Assembly (NCBI RefSeq): GCF_018446385.1 | Contig: NC_055998.1 | Coordinates: forward strand, 22,251,173 to 22,315,172 | DNA: 64,000 nucleotides | Source: Zingiber officinale | Taxonomy: Eukaryota > Streptophyta > Magnoliopsida > Zingiberales > Zingiberaceae | Direction: 5' to 3' | Shown: one piece after another, positions 1-11,199 of the stretch | How the letters are laid out: each line of letters starts with the position of its first letter | Position numbering within the stretch: position 1 is the stretch's first letter | Position numbers and translations under genes: made by a program | Notes under the pieces: generated by a model | What the model was told of the DNA's origin: nothing | The model's input: the letters and a program-made list of their open reading frames with translations, nothing else | Database searches by the model: none

Positions 1-97
1 CCACAACAATGGCATTAATTTCCGCATCCATGAGTTTGCTCTTGCCGGCCAGACGCGCCCTTAACATGATGCAAAGCTATAAAAAAGAAAAGTTAAA

Positions 98-831
98 TCA
101 GTTAGATTCAAGGATGAAGAGAAGAAAGAGCATACCTAGGTTGGACAGAAGCCATGTGCGAATTGGGCTCAAGCCAAACACATAAAGGATGCCCTCCAAC
201 AGCAACTGATGAATGTGGTATTTCTGGCCGACCAAAATAGAAGTTGCCTGGAGAAAGTCTGATCGGCTTCTATACTTCCCAAGCAATGGGGGATTTGTCA
301 CTTCTATCTGCCAACCGATCAGGAAGTCTGGCCGCTCGGGGAAATGAAGAAAGAAGTAGTGGTCCCTCCAATGCTTATTGGAGGATGATATTTTATCAAA
401 AAAGACCAAGCCCACTTGGGCTTGGAACAAGAAGGTTCCCTGCTCAGACAATTTAAGGTAATAAAAATAATGAAAGAGCTAAGAAGTCAAGGGAATGTCG
501 TGCAGGCGGAATAAAACTACGATCCCGCATAGTAGTCTAAAGCAGTTCGACACCAGTTGATTAAGAAAAATATAGAAGTATCTACAAATAGTGGAAAAAA
601 GGGATGAAGGGGAAATCGAAGGGCAGCAGTGAACTGATCCCTAAAAAAACACAGAAAATCTGCTGGTGGTTCGTGCGGTCGATCGTAAGCATATGGAATG
701 ACAACTTGGTAATTAGAGGGAAAATGGTACGCGGAGTTCATCTTTTCAATGTCGTCCCCGTCAAACATGGACTTGTTGGAAGTATACTAGAGTCCAGGGA
801 TGGGGACGGGGGGTTGCGAAGAACTGGCCAT
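98..831 (-). pseudogene. Broken antisense ORF of a gypsy-type element (plant 'putative gypsy type transposon' domain)
   Basis: Read on the minus strand, an ATG at 831 opens a serine-rich start (MASSSQPP) and continues through FPSNYQVVIPYAYDRPHEPP and FFRDQFTAALRFPLHPFFP to SEQGTFLFQAQVGLVFFDKI and PDFLIGWQIEVTNPPLLGKY. I recognise these blocks as the conserved plant domain called putative gypsy type transposon. It is dead: a TAG at 787-789, a TAG at 517-519, a frameshift just after that, and another TAG at 479-481. A GTATGC donor-like site at 135-130 suggests that a spliced second exon ran off the window start, where residues resembling RARLAGKSKLMDAEIN can be read. Its orientation is opposite to the LTR at 1588. 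In the Tat lineage of Ty3/gypsy elements an extra antisense ORF sits just before the 3' LTR, which fits. Family call is by eye. Confidence 0.6.
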
Positions 832-1587
832 TGAAAAAAAAAAGATTTGAGAAGGAGCAACGAACGGATTTCGATAAGGACAGAGCGAAGAAGCTTACAG
901 AAAATGATCGCCGAAGAAGAAGAAGAGATGAAGTGTCGCAGAGAAGGCTTGAAAATGAAAGCGCAAGGAATGAAGGCGACGGCGACGCAAAGTAAGGTTT
1001 ATAAACCTCGTGACTGATCGCCCTGAGGCGTACGATCCAAGGTTCGAAAAACCAGGAGAAGATCCGGTCATAGAATTTGAAAAGGCACTTGTCACATCAT
1101 CAACGGATATCCACCTATCACGTTAAACATGCGGTGGCAAAAAAGTGGGGCACGTGGCATTCAGCTATCGGAAGGCATTAATGAAGATTAATTAAAAGGT
1201 ATGGTCACGTGCTCAACCATAATGATCAGAGATTTGCACGGTCTTCAAGAAGTTTAGATGACGTAAGTTATTATGAAAGGGCGCTCATCCGAGGGAGCAC
1301 ATGAAAAGAAGAAATTTCACTAAGTGTTGTCGTCCATCGTCCCGATCGACACAGAGAGTGGGTTATCACACAACCGAGCTGCCGATTCACCATCTGCTTT
1401 GGGCGGTATGATCCAAGTGGCAGCTACAAACCCAAACCAGGAAAAGGAAGCCGAACGACGAAGACATGCGATCTGATCAGAAACTCAAGAGCGTATATGG
1501 TCCGATCAGACGTGGAAATCACCGAAGACTCTACTGGTCCAGTCAATCAGATTTGCAGCCTCCTGCGACTAGACTTGAGCGGGAGGT

Positions 1588-2400
1588 TGTGATGTAGCGA
1601 TAAAGGGGGTCTGCCCGGCACGGGTCAACTGTCGAGGTGAAGGTCAAAGTCAAGGTGGTCAACGCCAAGGTGTCAAAAGGCTCGCCTATAGTGTCTGAAC
1701 GGAGGTCGACTACAACGGCCGGTCAGGACAATCAGTGTTCGATAGGCAAGAGACCACCCGTCCATTTCGGGAAAATACGATAAGATAGCCAGATGCTCAG
1801 TGCAGAACGATAAGACGCTGAGAAGACCGAAGAGCTTGTTCGATCGAGAGGGACAAGATACTACGCTCATTGACCGCAAGGAAGAGCAACTAAGGCCAAC
1901 AGAGCGGAGGAGTCCCAGCCAGGCAGCTACCCGCTCGGCCAAGTAGCGGGACCATTCTTATATCTCTCGATATCCTTTTGGGAGATAGTATTGCTGACAC
2001 GAGGCATGGTCAACAAGCGGATTGTACGACGAAAGCTTCTACTATCTTGTTAGGGATATACATGCCCTGTTAAGGTACATGGTGTCAGAGACACTTTCAT
2101 GACATATCCTTTCATAAGACACATTAGAGAACGTGCCCATGTCTTGAGGAGCGTGTACGTCACCACCACCAGGGCTCTATATAAAGGGGGTCCAAGTACC
2201 AGCGGAGGTATGCATTATTCACTGTTTGTGTTTGCGTTACTGTTGCTCCACTTTCCTCTATAGTTTCGATAACTGACTTGAGCGTTGGAGGACCAACACC
2301 GGGGACCCCTTTCCTGGCTCAGCATTGACGTTGCTTGTTTTGCAGAGTGGGATGCGGTCTACATCCAGTTAACGTAGCAGCCACATTCCCAACTTTCCAC
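1588..2400 (+). mobile_element. LTR (probably the 3' LTR of the element holding the antisense ORF)
   Basis: A purine-rich tract (gagcgggagg) is followed by TGTGATGTAG, a plausible polypurine tract and LTR start. A TATA box (ctatataaagg) lies at 2177-2187. The segment then has the U5-like phrase tgacttgagcgttggagg near 2274, common at the ends of plant gypsy LTRs. The exact right end is not clear (2380-2430) because the 5' LTR lies outside the window and no target-site duplication can be compared. Confidence 0.5.
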
Positions 2401-2439
2401 CCTCCCGTTTTCAGATAGGATCAGTCGACATGACATGAC

Positions 2440-2720
2440 CCCATAAGATCTTCTATAGTATAAGGACATGATACTTTCTTTACTAGGATATGGCGTCCAA
2501 TTAATAAGGATAAAGAAGTACTATTCCTTATTCAACAATGTTATACGCTATCACGGGCAAAGGTATGCTTTACACATTACACACATTTACAAACTACGCA
2601 TTTCTCTATTCTCCTTCCTCATACTAACTTGAGCGTCGGAGTGGCCGAGTCGGGTATCCCTAACTTTTATCTAACTCTCTTTCTCTCAAGCTTCGCTTCG
2701 TAGATGCTCTTGGTGATTCA
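2440..2720 (+). mobile_element. Second LTR-like fragment (U5-type end)
   Basis: The stretch carries another copy of the phrase aacttgagcgtcggagtggc near 2626, followed by a pyrimidine-rich tail of tctctctttctctc type. It resembles the 3' end of a different gypsy LTR, truncated. No TSD or partner LTR is visible, so this is a weak call. Confidence 0.35.
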
Positions 2721-2793
2721 CACTCTCTCTTTCTCTCTTTCCCTCCCTGAAGACCCATCAATATAGAAGACATCTTATCGGTAACTCATCGTC

Positions 2794-2901
2794 AGCAATA
2801 TCAGGTGGGAACATCAATCTTACAACACCAAGTGAAGTTGACAAAACAGCAATATCAGGTGGGAACATCAATCTTACAACACCAAGTGAAGTTGACAAAA
2901 C
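2794..2901. repeat. Exact 54-bp tandem duplication, two units
   Basis: Unit one is 2794-2847 and unit two 2848-2901. Both run from agcaatatcaggtgggaaca to gaagttgacaaaac with no mismatch that I can see. The lack of divergence suggests a recent slippage or repair event, or an assembly duplication. Confidence 0.9.
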
Positions 2902-3870
2902 AAAATCCGAAAAACCAAACTGAACTAACTGACAGTATTTGGTTTATCAGCTTAACAGATTGAAAATATTTTTGCTTCAGGTTGGATTCAATGTGGCAAA
3001 CTGAATTTGGCACTTTATCGACTCAAAAGGTTTGGTTGTTTGGTTGAAGTAGATTGTGATCTGACTAGAACCCCATGCCCCATGGCACTTTCTCTTCTCT
3101 GCTTTTTTTTTTTTCATCCATTTCTGTTCCTAGTTTGATTACAAGGTGTCTGTTTTGAGACAGTTCGTACAAGGGTTACTGATCTGACTTTCTTAACTCT
3201 CAACTCATATAACAAGTTTATGTTAAAAACACACTGCATTATCCACATGCAGACAAGAGCTTAAATATAACCATTGACAACTGACACTCACCTGGTGGAT
3301 TATTACTTGCTATCCCTCCTCAACCACAAATGGAATTTGAAGCAATACAGACAGCTAGCGTTGTCATCCGAACTATTCTGCCTGCATATCATTTCACAGC
3401 ACTGTTGCACTTGTATCATTCATTACCAAGAAATCGACTTTCTGCTCTTGACATCTCAGCAACTTGCCTGATGAATTTCTACAGTCAGTATACTTGTCTA
3501 GACCATCTGCATTTTTGGTGCTGTGCAGTAAGATTTGTCCTGTACCTTCCAGGATCCAAAATTTTAAGATTTGTTTGTTTTTCCTTTTGCAGTGTGTTTC
3601 ACTCATTCTTTATGGTTTGTTTGGAGTTAGATATATTGAATCAAAACAATAATCAGATAAAACATAATTGCTGATAGTATAGGGACAACCAGTTCATGTG
3701 AATTTTTGTGAGTGGTTGAATTACTGACAGCAGAGGCAGCAGTTCATGTGATCTCCCAAGAGCAGCAACATTCACCGCTGCGCATCGCCACTGTGCATGA
3801 CTCCATTAATACCCCTCGACTCAATACTACATGTCGAACACGTGCTGCGTCTACCGAACCACCAGACCAC
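2902..3870. other. Intergenic region upstream of the LTPG gene
   Basis: Unremarkable AT-rich sequence with short chance ORFs lacking any domain. Close to the gene a G-box core CACGTG lies at 3839-3844, and the block acatgtcgaacac occurs twice (from 3829 and from 3870), the second copy overlapping the start codon. No clear TATA box found. Confidence 0.4.
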
Positions 3871-4578
3871 ATGTCGAACACTCGGCGGGGCATCCTCTCG
3901 CTCTTCGTCCACCTCTCCCTGCTCCGCGCCGCGCGGCCGCAAGGGCCGTCGCCGGCCCCCGCGCCCGCAGGTGAGTGCGCCGTCGCGCTGCAGAGCCTGT
4001 CGCGGTGTTCGACTTACGTGGAGGCGGGGAGCAACCTCAGCAGGCCGCAGAAAGGCTGCTGCCGCGCCGTCGCCGCCGTGGCGGGGGCCGAACCGGCCTG
4101 CCTCTGCGGGCTCATCGACGACTACCGAGGCTTCGGGGTGCGGGTTGACACCACCAGGGCCCTCATGCTCCCCTCTGCCTGCCGCGCCCCGCCGCCGCCG
4201 GCGAGTCTATGCGCAGGTGAACTTGAAAAAAAGAAGAAGAATAAAATAACAAAAAACAAATCGTGTGCTCACGATCTAATCGATACTGCCGGATTGCGCC
4301 TTTGTAGTTCTCGGAATGCCCGTTGCAACTGCTGTGCTGCCACCATCGGAAAAACCAGGTAACGATGAACTCCTTTTACCGTCTTTAATCAAAGAATTCG
4401 ACGTTTTGGTTTTAAATCGCACACAGGAACAGGATGCTGTGCCTCGGGGGCACCGGCGGCGGCGCCACCGAGCAAGAACGGCGGTTGTAGATTAACGACC
4501 ATGGTTTGGCGTGATCCTCGTCATGCCTTTTGTCTGGCGCTGCTGCTGCTGCTGTCATACTCGTTCCCAAGCTTGTAG
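3871..4578 (+). CDS. GPI-anchored non-specific lipid-transfer protein (LTPG/xylogen-like), 3 exons
   Basis: Exons 3871-4216, 4308-4358 and 4427-4578 join in phase (CAG|GTGAAC, TTTGTAG|TT, CCAG|GTAACG, ACACAG|GA) into 182 residues ending in TAG. The product has a short basic-hydrophobic signal peptide (1-20) and a Pro/Ala linker. The eight-cysteine fold is complete at C36, C46, C63-C64, C77-x-C79, C104 and C114, spaced as in plant LTPs. LGMPV follows the last Cys, as in LTPG proteins, then a Ser/Pro/Ala-rich linker and a hydrophobic tail (about 167-182, CLALLLLLSYS) typical of a GPI-attachment signal. It should act at the outer plasma membrane or wall in lipid, cuticle or suberin transport. 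A longer open frame starts at 3712, but only the ATG at 3871 gives a signal peptide. An AATAAA lies at 4847. Exon GC content is high at the start, as in many monocot genes. Confidence 0.82.
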
Positions 4579-5480
4579 AAAAAAATTGATTGCATCATGG
4601 ACTTGCAGACGCTGTGTTCTTGTGAACAATCTGAAGAGAAAACAAGATTTGTTTTTGAGATTCCACGCACCGGCAGCTGACAAACTTGTTTCATGGTGGT
4701 CACGTTGTGAATTTAGTTGTTGAAATCTACTGTTACATTTGTTTCTTCTTCCTTTTTTTTAAAAAAAAAAACAAGTTGAAAGTCAAAGTCAAACAAAACA
4801 TGGAATCATGTTGTCGAAGTCTACCGTCTCTATGACATGCCCCACTAATAAAGGGCCCCTTTATTTCGCTGTCTGATAATTGTGACTTGAGGTTGATACT
4901 TATCACCTAATCGACATGATATCGTATACATTAATTTTTTTAATCTCTGTCATTCGTTTTTATGAAGTCAACTAACCTTAAAGCTAAACGGTTGACATTG
5001 TATACATCCTCAAAGTTACACAAATATTACTCCAAGATGATGCGCTAATTTAATATCTACAATTATGAGGATCGAACTTGGACACATTGGATTTGATGTT
5101 TGCCTAATGTATTAAATTAGGCAGAGGAAATATTAAAAAGTGCATTGAATTACATTAAGTTTCATTTTTTTTTTATTCATTCGTATTCATTTTATTTTTG
5201 GTGGGAAATATTTTTATCCCTATTAGTTTAAATTAAATTTCGTATTCATACGGACATTTTTAAATTTTTATATTGCGACGGTAAATTCGCACGTGCCCGG
5301 GGGCATCCCCACCCACCATGAGCCATGGACGAAGGAAGCGAGGCGGGGTAAGAAAGCGACGGAGTCCATGGAGATAAGAAGAAGAGGAAGCGGAATAGAC
5401 TGTAGCGAGGACCACCACCTTCTCGGCCCCTTCCTATTCTTTTTTCCTGTTCCTTGATTTTCTGATCATTCTTTAACTTT
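4579..5480. other. Intergenic: LTPG 3' flank and EIL upstream region
   Basis: AT-rich, with homopolymer A/T runs near 4755 and 5168. The probable LTPG poly(A) signal AATAAA is at 4847-4852. From about 5280 the sequence becomes GC-rich and then CT-rich, consistent with a core promoter for the EIL leader. I could not place a TATA box with confidence. Confidence 0.4.
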
Positions 5481-5589
5481 TTTGCCGTCTCTATCATCCT
5501 CTCTCTCTATTTTCCGAGCCCATCCTTTATTTTCTTCGCTGATATATCGCTCTCTGTCTTCCCTCTCTGATCTTCTCCAGCACTTCGCT

Positions 5590-7757
5590 CCTTGAATCCC
5601 TCCGGAAGCTGAGGAATCGTTGCCGAGTCGCGTGGAGGTGGAATTTACGGCGTCGCGGATGCGGACGTTAGATAAAAGGTGCGATTTTTGCTCGTGTTTT
5701 CGCTTAACGGTTCCTCTTTTCTCTCTCTCTCTCTGAACGTTACTGTGTCCCTGCAACTGTGGATCTCAGCGCCTTCCCCCCTTGATTTCTGTGCTTTGGT
5801 TTCCCCTTGGTGGCGTCGTTCGGGATTGTGCTTGCTAAATGTTAATAGTAGTAGAGAGATGCCTTTTCGTCGTCGTTGTTCTACTCGATCTTAGAAACAG
5901 ATCAGATTCGATTTGCCTCCGATAATTTCTTGGATATTATCGAACTATTCCTGTAGTTGGTTCATATTATTGCTTGTAAGGAATAAAGATTGGATTTTTT
6001 TTTTCTGGGGTTTTGGTTCGACTACTGTTTCAGGGAAGAATCCGCGTTGAAATACTTCGTTTTAAGCATTTTTCACGCGTGATGCCGTGTGTGCCCGTTT
6101 GAGTAAAACATGTGGCCCCCTTTAACCCTTTTAGCGAGGTAATTAATGAAGTTGACGAAGGCAATTTTCGTCCGGATCTTCTCATTTCCTCTGTGCAATT
6201 GCCCTAATTAAGATCTGGAGCTTATAATTTTTGTTCTATTCGAATGAATCCTAGTTCTTTTCTGATCGAAGGGCTTAATTAAGATCTGGTCAGTAAGTTG
6301 CTACCAACCTGGGAAAGTTTGGTGTGTGTCTGTTTCTTCTTTCTTTAGTCGACTTCATATCGTGTAAAGTAGAAATTATTAATGTTTTTTTTAACCAAAA
6401 AAATTATTGATGCTTCATTTTTTGGTCAAATTAATGCTTTCTTTGTTTGCTGGAGATTTATATGTTTGAGCTGCCATGCTGAGCAATCAGAATATATCCG
6501 GTGCTTCCATTTGATTCATCTAAGATAGCAATCAAGTGTTGCCTCTTTAATATTTAGCTTCGGATAATTTAGTTTTTGTTAAGCTTGTATGGTCATCCAT
6601 TTCTTCATTACTACTTTTCTGTTATTGAGATGGATCTGTTGCTTGTGTAGATCTAAAAAGGAACTACTTCATTTTTTGTTCAAGTTTGATAAAAGAACAT
6701 TATTCTTCGATCTGCATGGGTTTGTATTATCTTTTTGTACGTCTTGATTAATTTTGGCTGGACATTTAGTCAAAGTGGTTGTCTACGGCTCTGCCCTTTG
6801 GTGTTAAATAATCACATAGCTGTTCTCTAAGTTCATATGTTTTGGAAAACTATTCATATCAACATTGTTCTAGATGACCAGCTATTTCTATTAACCCAAG
6901 TTGCTTTTGGGATATTAGCTTCTTTTAGGGCCTTGATACAGCTTTCATAGTTGAGAGATTCTTTCTGACTCTATATGATATGCTCAGTAATCTCTTCCTG
7001 CAAACATGACAGACCTATTAAAGTACTTTGTAAGTTCATTGTGAATCTTTTTGAAACCGTTTCCTCTTGATTTTGGTTTTGCAAAGTTTTGGATTGCTGT
7101 ATTCTACCTATAAGTGAAGCAAAAGGTTCCTGAGTCCTTGAAGTTATTCAATCTGAAATGGTATGAAATATGAATTGTGCAAACATTTTAAACCATTCAT
7201 GAACTTTATTGCAACATAGGGGTTTGGTTCACAGAGTTTGCGGTTAAAGTTCACCTGTTCTAGGCAAACATGTTTGTCTGATTTAAAGTTCCCTGTCTCA
7301 CAGTGTTATCACCTTATAAACTGCTTATGAACATTATATGGTTTTATCCATGTTAAGTCAATGTTATCTCCTAAATACATTCTGCAATCTACAATTTAGA
7401 AAGTAAACACTATTTCCCTCATAGTCAGTCATACATATGAAAAGATGTCTGCATTATCACAAGTTTATATCTTCTTGCTATGCACTTCCCCTTTGTTAAC
7501 GAACACTTCGTTCTTTGTTGTTAGTTACCAAATGCAACTTTTTGGTCATATGCTTTTAAATTATTTCATATCTGTTATCTTATTAGATTTTAGTTTTTTG
7601 AATTAGATAATTTGGATAAAATATATGCATGAATTGCCTAGGAGTGTTTATAATCTTGTTTCACTGATAGTTCTGCATTTAGATTCCCTTGATTTGAAGG
7701 AATCGCAACTCTTTAGACACAACGTGATATATTCTCAAGCTTCTTTTTTTGCTACAG
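5590..7757 (+). other. EIL 5' leader exon and long leader intron
   Basis: A leader exon probably ends at AAAAG|GTGCGA (5678). The best acceptor is ttttttgctacag at 7757, preceded by a run of T, giving an intron of about 2.08 kb. A second usable acceptor, catcttgcag, ends at 7815, two bases before the main ATG. EIN3/EIL genes commonly have an intron in the leader and none in the CDS. A CT microsatellite (about 5717-5736) lies just inside the intron. The transcription start is not located, so 5590 is approximate. Confidence 0.6.
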
Positions 7758-7791
7758 GTTGAAACAGCAAATACTCGACCCTAGTACATAA
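5659..7791 (+). promoter_or_regulatory. Possible uORF (17 codons) split by the EIL leader intron
   Basis: If the leader is spliced 5678/7758, ATG at 5659-5661 reads [17 protein letters not shown] and stops at TAA 7789-7791, 26 nt before the main ATG. If the alternative acceptor at 7815 is used instead, the same ATG reads across the main start codon out of frame and ends shortly inside it. Acceptor choice could therefore change how well the EIL start is reached. This is inference from predicted splice sites; no transcript evidence is available here. Confidence 0.4.
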
Positions 7792-7817
7792 GTCTTCTAT
7801 CTTTGCATCTTGCAGTT

Positions 7818-9725
7818 ATGGGGGGATTATTAATTGAAGACATGGTATATCCTTGTGGCTCAAATTATGCACAAATTTTTCCTTCCAATAATGAGAGGAG
7901 TATCAGTTACAGTAGCTTCCTTCAGCTGCCTTCAACCGTTGAATGCATGATGGGAGAAGGAGACCTTGTTGACATACCACCTGAAAAACTTGCTGAGGCT
8001 GGTGATGAAGAGAGTGATGAGGATATTGACATAGAAGAACTTGAACGGCGCATGTGGAGGGACCGTATGCGATTAAAGCGCTTAAAGGAGCAACAACAGA
8101 GCAAAAGCAAGGATCTCGGTGATGCGGCTAAACAATTTCAATCCCTAGAGCAGGCTCGTCGGAAGAAGATGTCTCGGGCACAGGACGGAATTCTCAAGTA
8201 CATGCTGAAAATGATGGAGGTTTGCAAGGCTCAGGGCTTTGTCTATGGTATAATTCCTGAGAAAGGCAAGCCTGTCAGTGGTGCTTCTGATAATCTTAGG
8301 GGTTGGTGGAAAGAAAAGGTCAGGTTTGATCGGAATGGACCAGCTGCCATAGACAAATATCAGGTTGAAAACGGCATCCCTGCATCCAGCACTGATTTCA
8401 ACTCTGGAGCTGCCAGCTCTCATTCATTGCAGGAACTTCAAGACACGACATTGGGTTCTCTCCTGTCGGCTCTGATGCAGCACTGTGACCCCCCACAGCG
8501 ACGGTTTCCTCTTGAGAAAGGAATCCCACCGCCGTGGTGGCCTACTGGGAAGGAGGAGTGGTGGGGTCAGTTAGGCATCCCAAATGAACAAGGGCCACCT
8601 CCTTACAAGAAGCCTCATGATCTTAAAAAGGCTTGGAAGGTCAGTGTCTTGACAGTGGTGATCAAGCATATGTCTCCTGATATTGAGAAGATCCGTAGGC
8701 TTGTTAGGCAGTCCAAATGCCTGCAAGACAAGATGACTGCTAGGGAGAGTGCAACATGGCTTTCAGTCCTTAAGAAGGAAGAGGAAATGTATATGAAGTT
8801 GCATCCAGATGCACGTGTACCCTCATCCGCAAAGGCTGGTATTACTGGGGCATTCTCCTTCAACTCCAACAGCAGTGAGTATGATGTGGAAGGTATCGAA
8901 GAAGGCAAAAGCAAGGATTTGGAATATAAGTTGGTCATGGAGAGTAACTCTTTAATACTAGGAGTTAGTACAGGTAATGCAAAGATTGTTAACACTGGTC
9001 CGATGAAGGAAGAAACTGAAATTGAGTTATTTCAGAAGAGAACTTCTGTGGAGCCTGAACTCAATATAAACCACAGGATCTATACTTGTGAAAACGTGGT
9101 ATGCCCACATGGTGATGTTGGCAATGGATTTCTCGATAGGAACGCAAGAAACAGTCACCAATACTTCTGCAAGTATCAGAACATTCTTCCTCCAGGTATT
9201 GGGATGACGAACAACAGCCTTCAGGCAACAGAGAACAACTCTCCAGTATTTTCTTTGCCAGCAATTACCCGGCCAAATCCTTCATCGATTGGATCATGTC
9301 AGAATCCAATCAACCTATCTGACTTGGGCATTCCTTCTGATGGACAAAAAACAATTGATGAGTTAATGAACTTATACGAAAACAATGTTACTGGCAGCAA
9401 GAACTTGAACTTGGGGGGTTTGACCATGTACGAAGGCTCGAATGATCTTCGTCCTGAACATCGGATGGAATACAACTTATTTGAACAGGGCCCAGCAATT
9501 GGTGCGGAACTATTTGAAGAAGTTAGTGGCTTGGTGGAGCAATCTCAGTACATGGAGCAAAGCATGGTGCAGTTTCAGCAGGAACTTAGTGGGCAACCAA
9601 TTGAAGCGAGTGGAGGCATCAGACTTGGGTCCGGCCTCAATGTCCCTCGATTCAGTTACTCTGCAGGTGCTATGGGCATGGAGGCATCCATGCAAAAGCA
9701 AGGTGGATTGAATTGGTTCTCTTGA
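7818..9725 (+). CDS. EIL: EIN3/EIL ethylene-response transcription factor, 635 aa
   Basis: A single-exon CDS from ATG 7818 to TGA 9723-9725. The length is close to Arabidopsis EIN3 (628). An acidic stretch (64-75, [13 protein letters not shown]) precedes a basic block [15 protein letters not shown] (77-91). The core DNA-binding domain is nearly textbook: [20 protein letters not shown] (115-134), [20 protein letters not shown], the Pro/Trp-rich [13 protein letters not shown], and [20 protein letters not shown] to [20 protein letters not shown] (about 296-315). A second conserved block, [12 protein letters not shown] to [12 protein letters not shown], lies in the C-terminal half. EIN3/EIL proteins are nuclear, stabilised by ethylene through loss of EBF1/2-driven degradation, and activate ERF1-type targets. 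The upstream in-frame TTG is not needed; ATG 7818 gives the usual MGG start. One oddity: LRGWWKEK has Gly (162) where I expect Glu. Confidence 0.95.
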   Translation: MGGLLIEDMVYPCGSNYAQIFPSNNERSISYSSFLQLPSTVECMMGEGDLVDIPPEKLAEAGDEESDEDIDIEELERRMWRDRMRLKRLKEQQQSKSKDLGDAAKQFQSLEQARRKKMSRAQDGILKYMLKMMEVCKAQGFVYGIIPEKGKPVSGASDNLRGWWKEKVRFDRNGPAAIDKYQVENGIPASSTDFNSGAASSHSLQELQDTTLGSLLSALMQHCDPPQRRFPLEKGIPPPWWPTGKEEWWGQLGIPNEQGPPPYKKPHDLKKAWKVSVLTVVIKHMSPDIEKIRRLVRQSKCLQDKMTARESATWLSVLKKEEEMYMKLHPDARVPSSAKAGITGAFSFNSNSSEYDVEGIEEGKSKDLEYKLVMESNSLILGVSTGNAKIVNTGPMKEETEIELFQKRTSVEPELNINHRIYTCENVVCPHGDVGNGFLDRNARNSHQYFCKYQNILPPGIGMTNNSLQATENNSPVFSLPAITRPNPSSIGSCQNPINLSDLGIPSDGQKTIDELMNLYENNVTGSKNLNLGGLTMYEGSNDLRPEHRMEYNLFEQGPAIGAELFEEVSGLVEQSQYMEQSMVQFQQELSGQPIEASGGIRLGSGLNVPRFSYSAGAMGMEASMQKQGGLNWFS

Positions 9726-10812
9726 GAGAAATGGTAGGAAAAATGATCATCTCAGCCAAAGCAGAATATAAAGGACCTTCAATTTTGCTTGTGGTGATCT
9801 CCCTGTATTTAGATGTATGCATTGTTTTTCTTTGTAATATGCTGAACAAATTACTAGGTTGCCTAGTATGCTCCTTCAGGGTGAATCATTCCTTAAGATT
9901 CTGTTAGGACTATAGCTAATGGTGTTTGTATTTGCTGTGCTTACTGCTTAGTGCTTATCGAATACTTTCATTCGATGAGCTTTATATATATTCCATGCTT
10001 GAATACATAGTTCCATGTCGTTCCTCATTTTGTGCTGCTGCTGTTCGAATACACAATTTCATAAATATCTGGTGTCAACTCTACATCTGCTGCTCTCCCT
10101 CAACTGTACATTTACAGATTTCTCAATTATTGGTGCTTCAGTATCACTGTTTGTCCTGGACCTACTGATTCATCTGTGCAAAATGGAGGTCTCAAATCAT
10201 GATGTGGATACAGAGGTATGGGCTATGAAATAGACGTGCACTAACAAGTTTAAATCCAGAAATTTCCTTGAGATCTAAACTTTTGCAGCCATTTTTTACT
10301 TGAAGCTTGTCTCAAGACCTTATTCCATCACCATCTGGGAGTGCCCTTCTACCGTAAGTGAGTTCACTTTTAATTTTTATTATTTATTTGCAGTAAATAA
10401 TTACCCCTTCTACCACCAAGAAATTACAATGCTCTTCCCCTTATTATCTAATTTTTGCTCCAGCAAGAACAACAGAGTGCCATGAACATTCTCTTCCATG
10501 CATCAGAATGAAGAACAATTTTTTACGTTAGATTGATGTCGTGCACAATCATGTCCTTAACGAGGTTGTAAGAATAGAACTTGGACAACTAGAAGATCGA
10601 TAAGGCTTTCGAGCATATTGCTCGAAAGACTCTACTCGACAGAATTAGGATTTTTTTTCAATAGAAAATGATCAATCATACAGGCTGAGATAAGAAGGTA
10701 ATACTTGAGCATTGCAGGATTAATCTTGCATGACTCTTACAAGTTACATGGCTGGTGTTACATTCAAAGGATATACACTGCAAAATCAAAAGGATATTTA
10801 AGAATGTAAAAT
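9726..10812. other. EIL 3' UTR and intergenic, with a perfect hairpin
   Basis: AT-rich sequence with no domain-bearing ORF. A perfect inverted repeat, ctttcgagca / tgctcgaaag with a 3-nt loop, lies at 10606-10628. It sits in the gap between the EIL gene (+) and the convergent PSY gene (-). Confidence 0.5.
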
Positions 10813-11128
10813 TTAAGGTTTTCCAGGGTTCCTGGGATCATGGCGGCTGTTTGCCCCAGAACCCGGGTAGTCGTTGACCTCAATCTCCATCCTTGCCAGA
10901 GTCTGTTCTGAAACCACCACTGCTGCTTCATCTTGGTTTCTCAATGCAAGGCTTCCTGCAACAACAACCGGATATGGGATCAAAACTTGGAAAAAAAGAA
11001 GAAAGACGTGAATGAAACCGTCGCTCACTTGAGAGAGGAGCTGCTGCATTCAGAGAGAGGAGGAAGTGATATGAGAGTAGCAGAAACAGGCAGAATCGAT
11101 TCAGCAGAAGCTTCATGTTGTAATCCAT
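10813..11128 (-). CDS. PSY: PSY-type tyrosine-sulfated peptide precursor, 80 aa, 2 exons
   Basis: On the minus strand, exon 1 is 11128-11029 and exon 2 10955-10813, joined in phase across a 73-bp GT-AG intron (TCTCAA|GTGAGC; TTGTTGCAG|GAAGCC). The 80-residue product has a strong signal peptide (hydrophobic LLLNRFCLFLLLSYHFLLSL), a variable spacer, then at the C terminus NDYPGSGANSRHDPRNPGKP (61-80). The Asp-Tyr at 62-63 followed by ...GANxRHDP... is the PSY family signature. In that family a sulfotransferase (TPST) sulfates the Tyr, the mature peptide is secreted, and LRR receptor kinases of the PSYR group sense it to balance growth against stress responses. A TATA box (TATATAAAG, 11194-11186) lies about 60 nt upstream of the ATG. 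A second Met (residue 5, 11116) could also start translation. It lies convergent with the EIL gene. The subfamily number is not assigned. Confidence 0.85.
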
Positions 11129-11185
11129 CTGCGCGTGCTTGTTGGTTTGCCTGTGGAGAAGGCCGGTCACTGATGCATGGTCTGT

Positions 11186-11194
11186 CTTTATATA
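11186..11194 (-). promoter_or_regulatory. TATA box of the PSY gene
   Basis: TATATAAAG on the minus strand, 58 nt from the PSY start codon. This spacing leaves a leader of roughly 25-35 nt. Confidence 0.65.
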
Positions 11195-11199
11195 CTGCA

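Noticed and set aside
3712-4362. 216-codon continuous frame starting upstream of the LTPG signal peptide
   Set aside because: It starts at a GTG, reads through an intron, and lacks the C-terminal GPI tail; the spliced model explains the family features better.
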